Of a DNA stretch of 64,000 bases, positions 7,639 to 17,519 are shown piece after piece. The stretch's first letter is position 1. Every line of letters begins with the position of its first letter. The notes under the pieces are model-generated. The model had not been told where the DNA came from. It worked only from the letters and a program-made list of their open reading frames with translations, and searched no databases. Both the position numbers and the translations under genes were made by a program. The stretch is from assembly GCA_028277225.1 (NCBI GenBank), contig JANQHB010000056.1, positions 26,013 to 90,012 of the forward strand. The letters are read 5' to 3'. Origin of the DNA: Chlorobium sp. GTDB lineage: Bacteria; Bacteroidota; Chlorobiia; Chlorobiales; Chlorobiaceae.

Positions 7639-8760
7639 ATGTTGAAATTCAGGCCATATATGGTTGCTGTGCTTATTGTCGTTGCCGGTGTCTTGATCGG
7701 CAGATTCCTCGGGTCGGGAAAAAACCAGCAGACTGAAAGGCAAGTCCCTGATAAGGCCGGTCAGGTTCCATTCGTTGAAATCAGGAACGGTGAGGTCGAG
7801 CGGCCTCTCAGAATGAGCGGAAAGGTTCAGGCGGTTAAAAAAATCGAAATCTTCGCTGAAGTCAGCGGTGTGTTTCTCGAAGGCAGCAAGCCATTCCGGG
7901 AAGGACGCAGGTTTGCAAAAGGAGACGTGCTGCTCGGGATTGACGACCGTGTCTACAGGAACAATGTCCTTGCCGAGAAAAGTGCGCTGCTCAATGAACT
8001 GACAATGCTGTTACCCGACCTTGTCATTGATTTTCCGGAACAGGCCGGAGAATGGAAGCAGTATGTGCGTGATTTCAGCCTCGACAAATCGCTTCGGCCG
8101 CTGCCGGGGGTTCGGAACAACAGGCTGAGAAATTATGTGGCGGCAAGGAATATCTACAACAAGTTCTATGCAGTCAGGAGCATGGAAGAGACCCTGGCAA
8201 AATACCGGATCAAGGCGCCTTTCGATGGTCTGGTGACTGTATCTCAAGTCAATCCCGGCATGCTTGTTCGAAACGGTCAGAAGCTGGGAGAATTTGCTTC
8301 CCCGAAAGCATTTGAGCTTGAACTCTCCGCTCCGGTCCGGGAGTCGTCATTGATCAGGGCGGGTGACAAGGTGTTTCTGACTACCGATGATTTTGATGGT
8401 GTTCTCGAATCTGAGGTCACAAGAATAAACGATGTTATCGATCCCGATACGCAGACGGTTGGCGTCTATGTGCTTCTCGATGATCCCCGTCTGAAAGACG
8501 GCATGTATCTGTCTGCAAAATTGACGGCGCCTGTCGACAATGCTGCCGTTATATCGAGGGAACTGCTTGACGCAGAGAACCGTGTATACGCGCTGCGTGA
8601 CACCGTGATGGTTCTGCTCCCCCTGGATGTGGTTTCAGTTGATGGAAAAGAGGCGATAGTAAGAGGTATACCCGATGGGACGGCAATTGTGGCAAAACCT
8701 GTGGAAGGTCTTTTCAGCGGCAAAGTCATCAAAAAGACGGACGTCAAGATTTCCGAGTAA
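7639..8760 (+). CDS. RND efflux membrane fusion protein (HlyD/AcrA type)
   Basis: 373 residues, with an N-terminal hydrophobic anchor (about 6-26), then barrel-sandwich and beta-barrel segments: VSGVFLEGSKPFREGRRFAKGDVL near 83-106, KAPFDGLVTVSQVNPGMLV near 193-211 and DPDTQTVGVYV near 269-279. No lipobox is seen. These periplasmic adaptors link an inner-membrane RND pump to an outer-membrane TolC channel. The helical hairpin is short, as in many non-enterobacterial members. It lies 52 bp after marR and before the pump gene. Confidence 0.9.
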   Translation: MLKFRPYMVAVLIVVAGVLIGRFLGSGKNQQTERQVPDKAGQVPFVEIRNGEVERPLRMSGKVQAVKKIEIFAEVSGVFLEGSKPFREGRRFAKGDVLLGIDDRVYRNNVLAEKSALLNELTMLLPDLVIDFPEQAGEWKQYVRDFSLDKSLRPLPGVRNNRLRNYVAARNIYNKFYAVRSMEETLAKYRIKAPFDGLVTVSQVNPGMLVRNGQKLGEFASPKAFELELSAPVRESSLIRAGDKVFLTTDDFDGVLESEVTRINDVIDPDTQTVGVYVLLDDPRLKDGMYLSAKLTAPVDNAAVISRELLDAENRVYALRDTVMVLLPLDVVSVDGKEAIVRGIPDGTAIVAKPVEGLFSGKVIKKTDVKISE

Positions 8761-8870
8761 GCGTTTGTGAGCAGGCTGATGGTTGTATTTCATGTAAACA
8801 GTACGGCATATCCTTTTTCCGGCAGGCATGAAGGAAGGGGGTGTGGCGTTCAACAGGCGGAAAGAGGATT

Positions 8871-11800
8871 GTGCAAGGACTTATAAAGCAGTTTATCAGG
8901 TATCCGGTTTTAGGGAATACAGTTTTTCTTGCCGTATTTCTTTTCGGATTCCTGGCTTTCAAGGGAATGAAAACCACGTTTTTCCCTGAAACCCCTATCC
9001 ATACCATTTCTGTAGTCGCCTCATATCCGGGCGCTTCACCCGAGGAAATCGAAGAGAGTATCACACTCAAGATCGAAGACCAGCTCAAGGGTGTTACCGG
9101 AATAGAGCGGGTGACTTCTGTTTCGAGCGAGGATTACGCGAGGATAACCGTTGAGCTGCTTCAGAACTACGATGTCAACGTACTGCTCCAGGAAGTCAGC
9201 AACGCGGTCGACCAGATCAGTTCGTTTCCCGCCGGCCTGGAAAAGATCATGGTATACAAGGTAGAGCGGATGGATTTTGTCGTCGCCTATTCTCTGTACG
9301 GTGATGTCGATCTGCAGGTTCTTAAAACATATGCACGGAGGATAGAACGGGAACTTCGTAACAACGTGGGTATATCAAAGGTTACCCTCAGCGGGTTTCC
9401 CGAAGAGGAAATCGAGATCGGTATCCGCCAGGATGATCTCAGGTCCTATGGCCTGACCTTCGATGAAGTGGCCGAAGCTGTCAGCGAAGCAAACCTGAGA
9501 ATAACCGGGGGGACGATCAAGGGGCCGGATGAAGAGCTTCTTATCCGTTCCGATAATCAGGGGTATTACGCAAAGGATATTGAAACTATAGTTGTAAGAA
9601 CCACGGAGGCCGGCGGTCTTGTGCTTCTCAGGGATATTGCCGTTGTCAGGGATCGCTGGTCGGATGATCCGAACCGGACCTATTATGACGGAAAACCTTC
9701 CGTAACGATCGATATCGAAAAAACCAGCGATGAGGATATGTTCACCATCGCAAGGAATGTTGCAGACTATATCGAAGAATTCGATAGCAAGTATGACGAC
9801 GTATCGGTCAGTCTGCTGCGCGACGGTTCCGGTATCGTCCAGGAGCGTGCAAATATACTTGCAACCAACGGGATGATCGGCAGCATCCTTGTGGTTCTTT
9901 TTCTTTCCTTTTCGCTCAATCCCCGAATGGCATTCTGGGTTGCGCTTTCCATTCCTTTTTCGTTTGCGGGGATGTTCATGCTCGGCACCTTTTACGGGTT
10001 GACGATCAATGTGGTTTCCCTGCTTGCCATGATCCTTGTCGTCGGAATTCTTGTCGACGACGGCATTGTTATTGCCGAAAGCATTTATCAGGAGTATGAA
10101 AAAGGGATGAAACCCTTTGATGCGGCAGTAAAGGGCACTCTTGAAGTTCTTCCTTCCGTCATTGCGGCGATTGTGACGACCATAATTTTCTTTTTTCTCT
10201 TTCTCTCGCTCGAGGGCTCGTTCGGTGAGCGTTTCAGGGACATCGGCTTTGTGGTTATTGCCACCCTGCTGATTTCTCTTGTGGAAGCAATGTTTGTGCT
10301 GCCGGGCCATATTGCCCATTCAAAAGCATTGCATCAGGAGCCGGGAAAGAAGAGCTGGCTCCTGAAGAAGTCTGAAGCATTTATCAATTATCAGAGGGAC
10401 AGGCTATATGCCCCCGTGCTCCGTTTCAGCATAGACAATCCTCTCGTGACCGCCATGATTCCCGTAGCACTCTTCATTATCACGATCGGTGCTTTGCAGG
10501 GCGGGATTGTCAAAATGACATTTTTTCCGAATCTCGAATTCGATAATGTGCAACTGACATTCGAAATGCCTGCCGGTACACGACAGACAGTTACCGACAG
10601 TCTGCTTGCACGAATGGAGACAGATGTCAGGGAGGTGAGTGAAGAGTACAGGGAGGAGTATGGACGTGAGCTCGTCAAGGCTATCGGAAGAAAGGTGGGG
10701 CCTGATACGCATAAAGGCGGACTCAGGATCACGCTTCTTGAGAGCCAGTACCGTGACTGGTCGAGCAGGGATGTTGCAAATGCAATACGTGAACGTATCG
10801 GTGTTGTGCCCGGCGCCGAAAAACTGCAGATCGGAACGAGCACGTTCTGGGGAATGCCGGTATCGATCGCACTCAAAAGTGACAATCTTGAACAGCTCAG
10901 AGGAGCAAAAAAGCTCCTGGAGCAGGAATTGAAAAAAATGCCGGAGCTGAAAGATGTTGTCGATGACGATCCTCCGGGTCTTCGGGAAGTGCGTGTAAAG
11001 CTGAACCAGAGGGCACGCTCACTCGGTCTGAGTGAACGCGAGGTGATGAAACAGGTCAGGAGCGCTTTTTTCGGCAACGAATCGCAGCGGATACTCCGGG
11101 GTATCGACGAGGTCAAGGTATGGGTGCGCCTGAGTGAACGTGATCGTGAGTCGGTATCGAACATGGAACGGCTTGATATTCGCCTGCCTGACGGCAGGGC
11201 ATTTCCTCTCGGCTCGTTAGCTGATATCATGATAGAACGTGGTGTTTCGTCGGTCAATCACATCGATGCACAAAGAGTTGTCAAGATTGAGGCCGATATT
11301 GTTGATGGAAAAGAGTCGGTTCCGGATCTCCTCGATCGAATCGCTCTCCGGACAATGCCGGGCATACTCGAACAGTATCCGGACGTCAGCTATGATTTTG
11401 AAGGCCAGAGCCGGGAAAGCGACAAGACAACAGAATCCATGAAAAGTGTGTTTCCTGTTGTTCTCGGGCTGATGTTTCTGGTTGTCGTGTTTTCTTTCCG
11501 CTCGTTCCTGCAGGCCCTGGTTGTTTTTATCCTGATCCCTTTCAGTGTTGTGGGGGTTGTCTGGGGGCACTTCCTGCAGGGGTATCTGATGAGTATACTC
11601 TCGTTCTTCGGTATCATCGCGCTTATCGGTATTGTCATCAATGACGCGCTTGTTTTTGTCAATGCATTCAACAATCGTCTCCGGTCTGGCGAGTATTTCC
11701 AGGACGCGCTTTTTAATGTGGGGCTCAGCCGTTTCCGTCCTATTATCCTTACATCGTTGACCACAATTGCAGGGCTTGGACCGCTCATTTTCGAAAAGAG

Positions 11801-12029
11801 CAGGCAGGCACAGTTTTTAAGCCCGATGGCGATCTCTGTCGCCTATGGCCTGCTCTTCGGGACTGTCCTGACGCTGATCATGCTTCCAGCTCTTCTGGTT
11901 CTGTTTAACAAATTGCGGGTTTTTGTGGTCGGGATGCTGCGCGGTGAAAAACAGTCGCCGGAGTCGGTCGAGCCTTCGGCCATGAAAAGGGAACTGTTCG
12001 AAGGGGAACAGCCGGAAGAGAAGGAGTGA
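8871..12029 (+). CDS. RND multidrug efflux pump, permease subunit (AcrB-like)
   Basis: About 1052 residues, the normal size of the trimeric RND pump. The N-terminal helix (NTVFLAVFLFGFLAFKGMKT) is followed by a large periplasmic loop, the TM2-6 block, a second loop and TM8-12. TM4 contains GILVDDGIVIAES with the paired proton-relay Asp. The TM10 region reads GIVINDALVF, with Asn-Asp where AcrB has its relay Lys. The frame is open from a GTG at 8841, but GTG 8871 with AAAGAGG just upstream gives the usual N-terminus. It works with the adaptor before it and the TolC-like gene after it. Confidence 0.93.
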   Translation: MQGLIKQFIRYPVLGNTVFLAVFLFGFLAFKGMKTTFFPETPIHTISVVASYPGASPEEIEESITLKIEDQLKGVTGIERVTSVSSEDYARITVELLQNYDVNVLLQEVSNAVDQISSFPAGLEKIMVYKVERMDFVVAYSLYGDVDLQVLKTYARRIERELRNNVGISKVTLSGFPEEEIEIGIRQDDLRSYGLTFDEVAEAVSEANLRITGGTIKGPDEELLIRSDNQGYYAKDIETIVVRTTEAGGLVLLRDIAVVRDRWSDDPNRTYYDGKPSVTIDIEKTSDEDMFTIARNVADYIEEFDSKYDDVSVSLLRDGSGIVQERANILATNGMIGSILVVLFLSFSLNPRMAFWVALSIPFSFAGMFMLGTFYGLTINVVSLLAMILVVGILVDDGIVIAESIYQEYEKGMKPFDAAVKGTLEVLPSVIAAIVTTIIFFFLFLSLEGSFGERFRDIGFVVIATLLISLVEAMFVLPGHIAHSKALHQEPGKKSWLLKKSEAFINYQRDRLYAPVLRFSIDNPLVTAMIPVALFIITIGALQGGIVKMTFFPNLEFDNVQLTFEMPAGTRQTVTDSLLARMETDVREVSEEYREEYGRELVKAIGRKVGPDTHKGGLRITLLESQYRDWSSRDVANAIRERIGVVPGAEKLQIGTSTFWGMPVSIALKSDNLEQLRGAKKLLEQELKKMPELKDVVDDDPPGLREVRVKLNQRARSLGLSEREVMKQVRSAFFGNESQRILRGIDEVKVWVRLSERDRESVSNMERLDIRLPDGRAFPLGSLADIMIERGVSSVNHIDAQRVVKIEADIVDGKESVPDLLDRIALRTMPGILEQYPDVSYDFEGQSRESDKTTESMKSVFPVVLGLMFLVVVFSFRSFLQALVVFILIPFSVVGVVWGHFLQGYLMSILSFFGIIALIGIVINDALVFVNAFNNRLRSGEYFQDALFNVGLSRFRPIILTSLTTIAGLGPLIFEKSRQAQFLSPMAISVAYGLLFGTVLTLIMLPALLVLFNKLRVFVVGMLRGEKQSPESVEPSAMKRELFEGEQPEEKE

Positions 12030-12415
12030 GGGGAAGGGAAGAAGTACTGAGTTCTGAGTGCTGAGTGAAGATGGCCAGTTGGCTGGATGGCTGGTTAGCT
12101 GGTTGGCAGGAAATGTGGGAAGCAATGATATCTCAGCAATGAGCAACAAGTGCAGCAATGAGTGGGGGAAAGGCAGTAGGCAGTCTTCAGTAGGCAGTTG
12201 GCAAGTGGTAGGGTCGGGTTTGAAACCCGCCCGTACGAAGGTCGGATAGCAAGGAGTAGCGTACTTTGTGCGCAGAAGCCAGTAAGAACTTTTTAGGTTT
12301 TAGGAAGAATAGTTCTTGGTTCTGAGTTCTCAGTTCTTAGTAAGAAGAAAATGTATGGGCGGTCGCGACTTGTCGGGATGCTCAGTTCAGGTATGTATAA
12401 TTACAGTGGACGGAT
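12030..12415. repeat. Repeat-rich spacer between pump and TolC genes
   Basis: No gene. It holds 7-bp degenerate arrays of several units: TGAGTGC-type (12047-12068), GCTGGAT/GCTGGTT-type (12075-12110), GGCAGTA/GGCAGTC/GGCAGTT (12172-12206) and AGTTCTT/GGTTCTG/AGTTCTC (12311-12341). It also has the GGTCGGGTTT/AAACCCGCCC palindrome (12208-12236) and a GTACTTTGTGC block near 12260. A GCTCAGTTCAGGTATG motif with TATAAT just after it (12380-12398) could be the tolC promoter region. Confidence 0.75.
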
Positions 12416-13792
12416 ATGAGGCGAACTGAAAAGATGATGCGTGACGAAAAGAACTGCGGTTTTTTTCCGGGAAGAATGGTGATGGGGGGGATCCTCTCGC
12501 TGGTGTCGGTATTTCTTTTTTTGCCGCTTTTTGCTGCTGAAACCTTGCGTCTTGAGGAAGCCATTGCCGAAGCGTTATCCCGAAATCCGGATATCCAGGT
12601 TGCCAGGGGAGAGGAAGAAATCAGCAGCAACAATGTGCATATCGGCAATGCAGGGCTCTTGCCGAGGATCGATCTTGCCGGAACGGTGAGCTACCAGGAT
12701 AATGAGGAGGCTCAATCGGCCGGGTTACAGGAATTTACATCCACGAGCGGTTCGCTGCAGGCAAGCTATACCCTTTTTGACGGGTTGGGAAACATCTATA
12801 CGTTCAGGAAGCTCAAAAGTGCAGGCAGGCTGGGCAGGCTGGCAGCCCGAAACGCCATTGAAAGCATTATACTCCAGGTTGCAGAATCCTATTATGGCCT
12901 TGCGGATGCTTCATCGGCGCTCGATGTTGCAGAAGAAGCGCTTGCCATTTCGGAAGAAAGACTCAGAAGAGCCCGGCTCAGGTCCGAATACGGACAGGCT
13001 AACAGTCTCGAAGTGCTTTCTGCAACGGTTGATGCCAATGCAGACAGTGTTGCCTGGAAAGAGGCATCTCTGGCAAAAGGCAATGCAAGACGCGCTCTTA
13101 ACCTGTTGCTGAAAAGGCCGGTTGATGCGGAATATCCGGTCGAAAGCACGGTTTCTTTCGAGCAGGAGCTGAACGAGTATGACCTGCTGGAGAAAGCCAG
13201 GCAGGTTTATTCCGGGTATCTGTCAGCACTCGAATCTGTAAAACAGGCTGAATACGACCTGGCGATAGCACAATCGGATTTTTTCCCCGAACTCGGCCTG
13301 CAGGCAGGCTACGGTTACAGCAGAACTGTCGAGGGGTTCAAACCGGGAACGGACGACATGTCAGGCTCTTTTTCGGCGGCGCTTACGCTCAACATGAACC
13401 TGTTCAACGGATTCCAGTCAAGCATCAACAGACAGAACGCCCGTATTTCCCTGAGGAACAAAAGATTGCTGGAACAAAAAGCGCTCAGTGACCTTGAGAA
13501 ACAGGTTGCCGATACATGGGAGGAGTATCGCAATGCACTTGATATTTTTGATTTCCGGAAAAAAAATCTGGAAACGGCGGAATTGAACTTCAGGCGTTCA
13601 AAGGAATTGTATGTCCTCGGACAGCTGACCTCTACGACATTCAGGGAGGCCCAGCTCAATCTTGTCGCGGCAAAAAAGAGCATATCCTCGGCGGCCTATA
13701 ACGCAAAGATCCTCGAGTTGAGGCTCAAGCGCTTGTCGGGTGATCTTGTCGAAGAAGAGGAGGTTATTGGGGAAGTGACGAGTGACAAGTGA
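12416..13792 (+). CDS. TolC-like outer-membrane efflux channel
   Basis: 458 residues. The N-terminus has a signal-like hydrophobic stretch (GGILSLVSVFLFLPLFAAET, about 23-42), then the two-fold repeated OEP helices beginning LRLEEAIAEALSRNPDIQVA. It supplies the outer-membrane exit for the RND pump upstream. The last codons (VTSDK and stop) are written by the start of a 7-bp TGACGAG/TGACAAG repeat tract, so the natural C-terminus may have been changed by repeat growth. The exact start is uncertain; several ATG and GTG codons lie within the first 25 codons. Confidence 0.88.
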   Translation: MRRTEKMMRDEKNCGFFPGRMVMGGILSLVSVFLFLPLFAAETLRLEEAIAEALSRNPDIQVARGEEEISSNNVHIGNAGLLPRIDLAGTVSYQDNEEAQSAGLQEFTSTSGSLQASYTLFDGLGNIYTFRKLKSAGRLGRLAARNAIESIILQVAESYYGLADASSALDVAEEALAISEERLRRARLRSEYGQANSLEVLSATVDANADSVAWKEASLAKGNARRALNLLLKRPVDAEYPVESTVSFEQELNEYDLLEKARQVYSGYLSALESVKQAEYDLAIAQSDFFPELGLQAGYGYSRTVEGFKPGTDDMSGSFSAALTLNMNLFNGFQSSINRQNARISLRNKRLLEQKALSDLEKQVADTWEEYRNALDIFDFRKKNLETAELNFRRSKELYVLGQLTSTTFREAQLNLVAAKKSISSAAYNAKILELRLKRLSGDLVEEEEVIGEVTSDK

Positions 13793-13980
13793 CGAGTAAC
13801 AAGTGACGAGTGACAAGTGGGGAGTAGCGCACTTTGTGCGCAGGAGTAAGGAGCAGCTCGCTTTGGCTCGCAGGAGTAGGGAGTGAATACGAGTTCTCAG
13901 TTCTTGGTTTTTAGTTGAAAGCAATGAGTGCTGAGTGAAAATAGCTGGATGGCTGGCTAGCTGGTTGGCAAGAAGGGGTT
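13776..13980. repeat. Heptanucleotide array TGACGAG/TGACAAG and related repeats after tolC
   Basis: Six 7-bp units at 13776-13817 overlap the end of the tolC frame. Then come a GCGCACTTTGTGCGCAGGAG block with a second GCTCGCTTTGGCTCGCAGGAG block (13824-13876), AGTTCTC/AGTTCTT units (13892-13916) and GCTGGAT/GCTGGCT units (13940-13975). No gene supported. Confidence 0.8.
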
Positions 13981-14206
13981 AATGCGGTTTTTGGTCATTT
14001 TCGTCCTTTTTGTCCTTTTGGTCTTTTCCTCCAGTCTGAAAACCTCTTCAAACAACCCAACAATTCAACAGTTCAACAACTCAACAAAAAAACATCTTCT
14101 CCTGCTGCCGGATACCAACCGTAGCTTGACGAATGTGCCATGCTCGAACGCACAAAAATATTTGTTTCTTTGGGTGAGAGTCGTATATTAAGAGCCTTCC
14201 AGTAAG

Positions 14207-14279
14207 CGGGGCATGGCGCAGCTGGTAGCGTGCCTGCTTTGGGAGCAGGAGGTCCCGAGTTCGAGTCTCGGTGCCCCGA
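14207..14279 (+). tRNA. tRNA-Pro (UGG)
   Basis: Acceptor CGGGGCA/TGCCCCG, anticodon stem CCTGC/GCAGG, loop TTTGGGA with anticodon TGG. T-arm CCGAG-TTCGAGT-CTCGG. CCA not encoded. First of a four-tRNA run. Confidence 0.95.
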
Positions 14280-14313
14280 CAGAAGAGCAGTGTTCATTGA
14301 CAGGAGCTTAGAT

Positions 14314-14387
<74 letters not shown>

Positions 14388-14406
14388 CAAGGTAAGCCAT
14401 TTTCAT

Positions 14407-14481
14407 GGTGATTGTAGCTCAGTTGGTTAGAGCGCCAGGTTGTGGCCCTGGAGGTCGGGGGTTCGAGTCCCCTCATTCACC
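14407..14481 (+). tRNA. tRNA-His (GUG)
   Basis: Anticodon stem CCAGG/CCTGG, loop TTGTGGC with anticodon GTG. The extra G at position -1 (14407) faces C73, the histidine identity pair. Acceptor GTGATTG/CATTCAC has one T-T mismatch in the middle. A T-run follows. Confidence 0.93.
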
Positions 14482-14493
14482 CTCTTTTTTTCA

Positions 14494-14565
14494 GGCCCCA
14501 TGGACTAGTGGTTAGGTCACCACCCTTTCAAGGTGGTAGCACGGGTTCAAATCCCGTTGGGGTCA
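14494..14565 (+). tRNA. tRNA-Glu (UUC)
   Basis: Acceptor GGCCCCA/TGGGGTC, anticodon stem CCACC/GGTGG, loop CTTTCAA with anticodon TTC. T-arm ACGGG-TTCAAAT-CCCGT. CCA not encoded. Confidence 0.95.
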
Positions 14566-14802
14566 CTGACTATCTCTCTCGATGTCCGGCATGTTCCATG
14601 TTGCGTGATGATCGGTATGTCGGGAATGATAGCATAGTGTATTGCAGCTCTGCTCGTTTTTCGGCCAGAGCTTTTTTTGTTCTTGAACCGACTGTTTGTC
14701 GAACATGTCTGCAAGTCGGGAAGGCAGAGGGGATGCCGCTGTATCCCTCTTGACGTCGGGACGCTCGGTTCAGGTTGCAGTCATCGCAGAAAGAACTTTT
14801 TT

Positions 14803-17211
14803 ATGAAAATCTCCGTCAACTGGCTCAGGGATTTCGTTCCTTCGTTGTCTTCAGACACTGATTCACTTGTCGATCAGCTGACCTACCTGGGACTCGAGGT
14901 AGAAGATGTCATTACCCCTGCACTGCCTCACCCCGACGTAGTTGTCGGAAGAGTCGAGGAGGTCAGGCCCCATCCGGACGCAGATCGTCTGAAACTATGT
15001 CTTGTCGATCCGGGGGAAGGGGAGCCGCTCCAGGTGGTCTGCGGTGCTCCTAATGTTGCTGAAGGACAGCTCGTTCCTCTTGCCAAGATCGGTGCGGTCC
15101 TGGAAACACCGGATGGCAGCAGTTTTACCATAAAAAAATCGAAAATTCGCGGCCAGAGGTCTTTCGGCATGATCTGTGCCGCTGATGAGCTGGGCTTGTC
15201 GGAAGATCATTCGGGCATCATGGTGCTCGAAGATCACTGCGAACCGGGAAAGCCTTTTGCAGCGTATCTCAAGGCCGACACCGTTTTGGATATCGCCGTT
15301 ACTCCGAACCGTCCGGACGTGCTGTCGCATCTCGGCGTGGCACGGGAGATTGCCGGGACGACGAGCGTTGTTCTTCCCGATGTGAACCCGGTAACCTTCG
15401 CTCCTGCCGGGAAACTCGTCTCTATAGAGGATACGGAAGCCTGCCCCTATTACACCGGGATCGTCATACGAGGCGTTACCGTCAGGGAATCACCCGCCTG
15501 GCTGAAGGAGAAAATCGAAAGCATCGGCCTTCGCTCCAAAAACAATATTGTCGATATCACCAATTATGTCCTGCATGCCATTGGTCAGCCGCTTCATGCG
15601 TTTGATCTTTCGAAACTTCAGGGAGAATGTGTTCGTGTCCGGACGGATGTGAGCGCTTCCCTTGTTGCCATCAACCAGGAGACCTATGAACTGAAACCGG
15701 GTATGCCTGCCATCTGCGACCTGTCGCAGCCAGTTGCTCTTGCAGGTATCATGGGCGGCAGCGATTCTGCAGTCTGTGAGGAAACCGGGGACATACTTCT
15801 GGAGTCAGCATACTTTTCGCCCGGAGTTGTGAGAAAAACGTCCAAAACGCTTGGGCTGACAAGTGATTCGGCATACCGCTTCGAAAGAGGGACCGATCCC
15901 GAAAACGTCCGATTTGCAGCTCAATATGCAGCCGGGCTTATTCTGGAGCTGGCAGGGGGCGAAATTGTCGCAGCCGAAGAGAGTGGTTCGGTTCCCGAGG
16001 CTCATCCTTCTGTTACGCTTCGTCCTGAAAAGGCAAACAGGCTTCTGGGATGTTCGATCTCTGAAGAGAAGATGGTTTCCATGCTGGAATATGTGGGATT
16101 CAGGCACACTGGAAACGGGGACGGCGGAATGCTGTTCGATGTTCCTTCATTCAGGGTGGATGTCCTTCAGGAGATCGATCTTGTCGAGGAGATTGCAAGA
16201 TTGCAGGGCTATAACAATATTCCCGCGTCGGAGCGGATGGTAGCCAGCTACCCGGAGTCGAGAAAAAATCCCGGATACTTTCCGGATTATCTCCGATCGG
16301 TTATGATCGGGCTCCGTTTCAGGGAGATTCTGACAAACCCTCTTATAACCCGAAGCGAGGCATCATTGTTCAACGACAAGGTCATTCCCCTGCTGAACCC
16401 GATCAGTGAAGGCCTTGAAGTGCTCCGCCCCTCGCTTGTTCCGGCGGTGCTGAAAGTGATTTCCCATAACATCAAGCACGGCATCAGGGACATGAAGCTT
16501 TTCGAACTTGCTCATACCTTTGCCATGGAGCCGGGATCGGATGACAATACGGAAAAGGCATCTGAGCGGGAAATGCTTCTTCTGGCCATAACAGGCAGCA
16601 GGTTTCCTGTTCACTGGGCCCGGGAGCGCCAACCGGTTGATTTTTTTGATATGAAAGGTGCTGTGGAGATGCTTCTGGAGAAGCTGAATTTGCTTGACAA
16701 TACAGCACTTAATATTTATAATGAAAGTACGCTTTCCATTACCTGTGACTGGAAAGGAGAAGAAGGGTCCGCGACACTGCAGGCCGGAGCAATTCAGCTG
16801 GTGGAACAGGATATCCTGAATTCGTTTGATATCGATCAACCTGTTTTTATAGCCGAAATTGATTCGTCTGTCCTCGAACGCTGCTTTTCATTTGATGTTT
16901 CGTACCAGACGCCTTCGAGGTATCCTGTTGTTGAACGTGACCTGTCGTTCCTGTTGCCTCAGGGCCTGAGCGTCGGGCAACTGGTAACGTGTGTTCTGCA
17001 AAGTGATGCGCTGATAAGCGATGTCACGGTGTTTGATGTTTTTGAGCGTGAGCAGGAAGACGGCGGCGGAACAACAGAAAGAAGTGTTGCCCTTTCGCTT
17101 GATATTACTGACCGTTCGGGAACACTCAAGGACGAAAAAGTCAGAAAGATCCTTCAGAAAGTCACGAAAAATGCTGAAAGCAGTTTAGGTGCGGTAATTC
17201 GGCAAGTTTGA
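14803..17211 (+). CDS. pheT: Phenylalanyl-tRNA synthetase beta subunit
   Basis: 802 residues from ATG 14803 (MKISVNWLRDFVPSL), the usual length. The frame is open further upstream, but that part has no family similarity. In order: N-terminal domain with EMAP/OB-type tRNA-binding region (VVVGRVEEVRPHPDADRLKLC, about 46-66), B3/4 editing domain, B5 domain, catalytic-like core (RFERGTDPENV near 363) and C-terminal ferredoxin-like anticodon-binding domain (YQTPSRYPVVERDLSF). It pairs with PheS, which is not in this window. A dispersed GCTCGGTTCAGGTTG motif lies at 14764-14778. Confidence 0.97.
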   Translation: MKISVNWLRDFVPSLSSDTDSLVDQLTYLGLEVEDVITPALPHPDVVVGRVEEVRPHPDADRLKLCLVDPGEGEPLQVVCGAPNVAEGQLVPLAKIGAVLETPDGSSFTIKKSKIRGQRSFGMICAADELGLSEDHSGIMVLEDHCEPGKPFAAYLKADTVLDIAVTPNRPDVLSHLGVAREIAGTTSVVLPDVNPVTFAPAGKLVSIEDTEACPYYTGIVIRGVTVRESPAWLKEKIESIGLRSKNNIVDITNYVLHAIGQPLHAFDLSKLQGECVRVRTDVSASLVAINQETYELKPGMPAICDLSQPVALAGIMGGSDSAVCEETGDILLESAYFSPGVVRKTSKTLGLTSDSAYRFERGTDPENVRFAAQYAAGLILELAGGEIVAAEESGSVPEAHPSVTLRPEKANRLLGCSISEEKMVSMLEYVGFRHTGNGDGGMLFDVPSFRVDVLQEIDLVEEIARLQGYNNIPASERMVASYPESRKNPGYFPDYLRSVMIGLRFREILTNPLITRSEASLFNDKVIPLLNPISEGLEVLRPSLVPAVLKVISHNIKHGIRDMKLFELAHTFAMEPGSDDNTEKASEREMLLLAITGSRFPVHWARERQPVDFFDMKGAVEMLLEKLNLLDNTALNIYNESTLSITCDWKGEEGSATLQAGAIQLVEQDILNSFDIDQPVFIAEIDSSVLERCFSFDVSYQTPSRYPVVERDLSFLLPQGLSVGQLVTCVLQSDALISDVTVFDVFEREQEDGGGTTERSVALSLDITDRSGTLKDEKVRKILQKVTKNAESSLGAVIRQV

Positions 17212-17221
17212 TGAATAGAGA

Positions 17222-17512
17222 ATGGCAGACAAAAAGAGCGATAAGGATGGTTCGGGAATTGACCTGCTTGAATCGCATGTTGGCAAGGTTGTTGAACAAC
17301 TGCTTGACTGCCGGAAACAGAATGATGTGTTACAGGCCGAAATTACGAGTCTTCAGTCGATCTTGAGGTCGTGCAAGTTGCCGGGCGGCGAAAGTGGCAG
17401 TGACGGTACTTCCGGCAGTTTTTCCTACGAGGAAAAAATTCGGATACGGCAGAAGCTGGTAACGATCCTGCAGCGAATAGATGTCGAGTTGAAAAGCGAG
17501 ATTACCGGATGA
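17222..17512 (+). CDS. Small coiled-coil protein between pheT and zapA
   Basis: 96 residues. Charged N-terminus, then a likely coiled coil (LLESHVGKVVEQLLDCRKQN, about 15-34, and on to residue 51), a Gly/Ser linker and a second helix (EEKIRIRQKLVTILQRIDVE, about 70-89). No enzymatic motif. Its place 10 bp after pheT and 7 bp before zapA, and its size, fit a cell-division accessory of ZapB type, but sequence alone does not prove it. Confidence 0.7.
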   Translation: MADKKSDKDGSGIDLLESHVGKVVEQLLDCRKQNDVLQAEITSLQSILRSCKLPGGESGSDGTSGSFSYEEKIRIRQKLVTILQRIDVELKSEITG

Positions 17513-17519
17513 GTAGCTG

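Noticed and set aside
9375..10319. 314-codon minus-strand frame
   Set aside because: Antisense to the RND pump gene, very rich in His, Lys, Asn and Arg, with no domain; a shadow of the pump gene.
13982..14191. 69-codon frame on the plus strand
   Set aside because: It covers low-complexity repeat DNA just before the tRNA run and has no family signal beyond a hydrophobic start.
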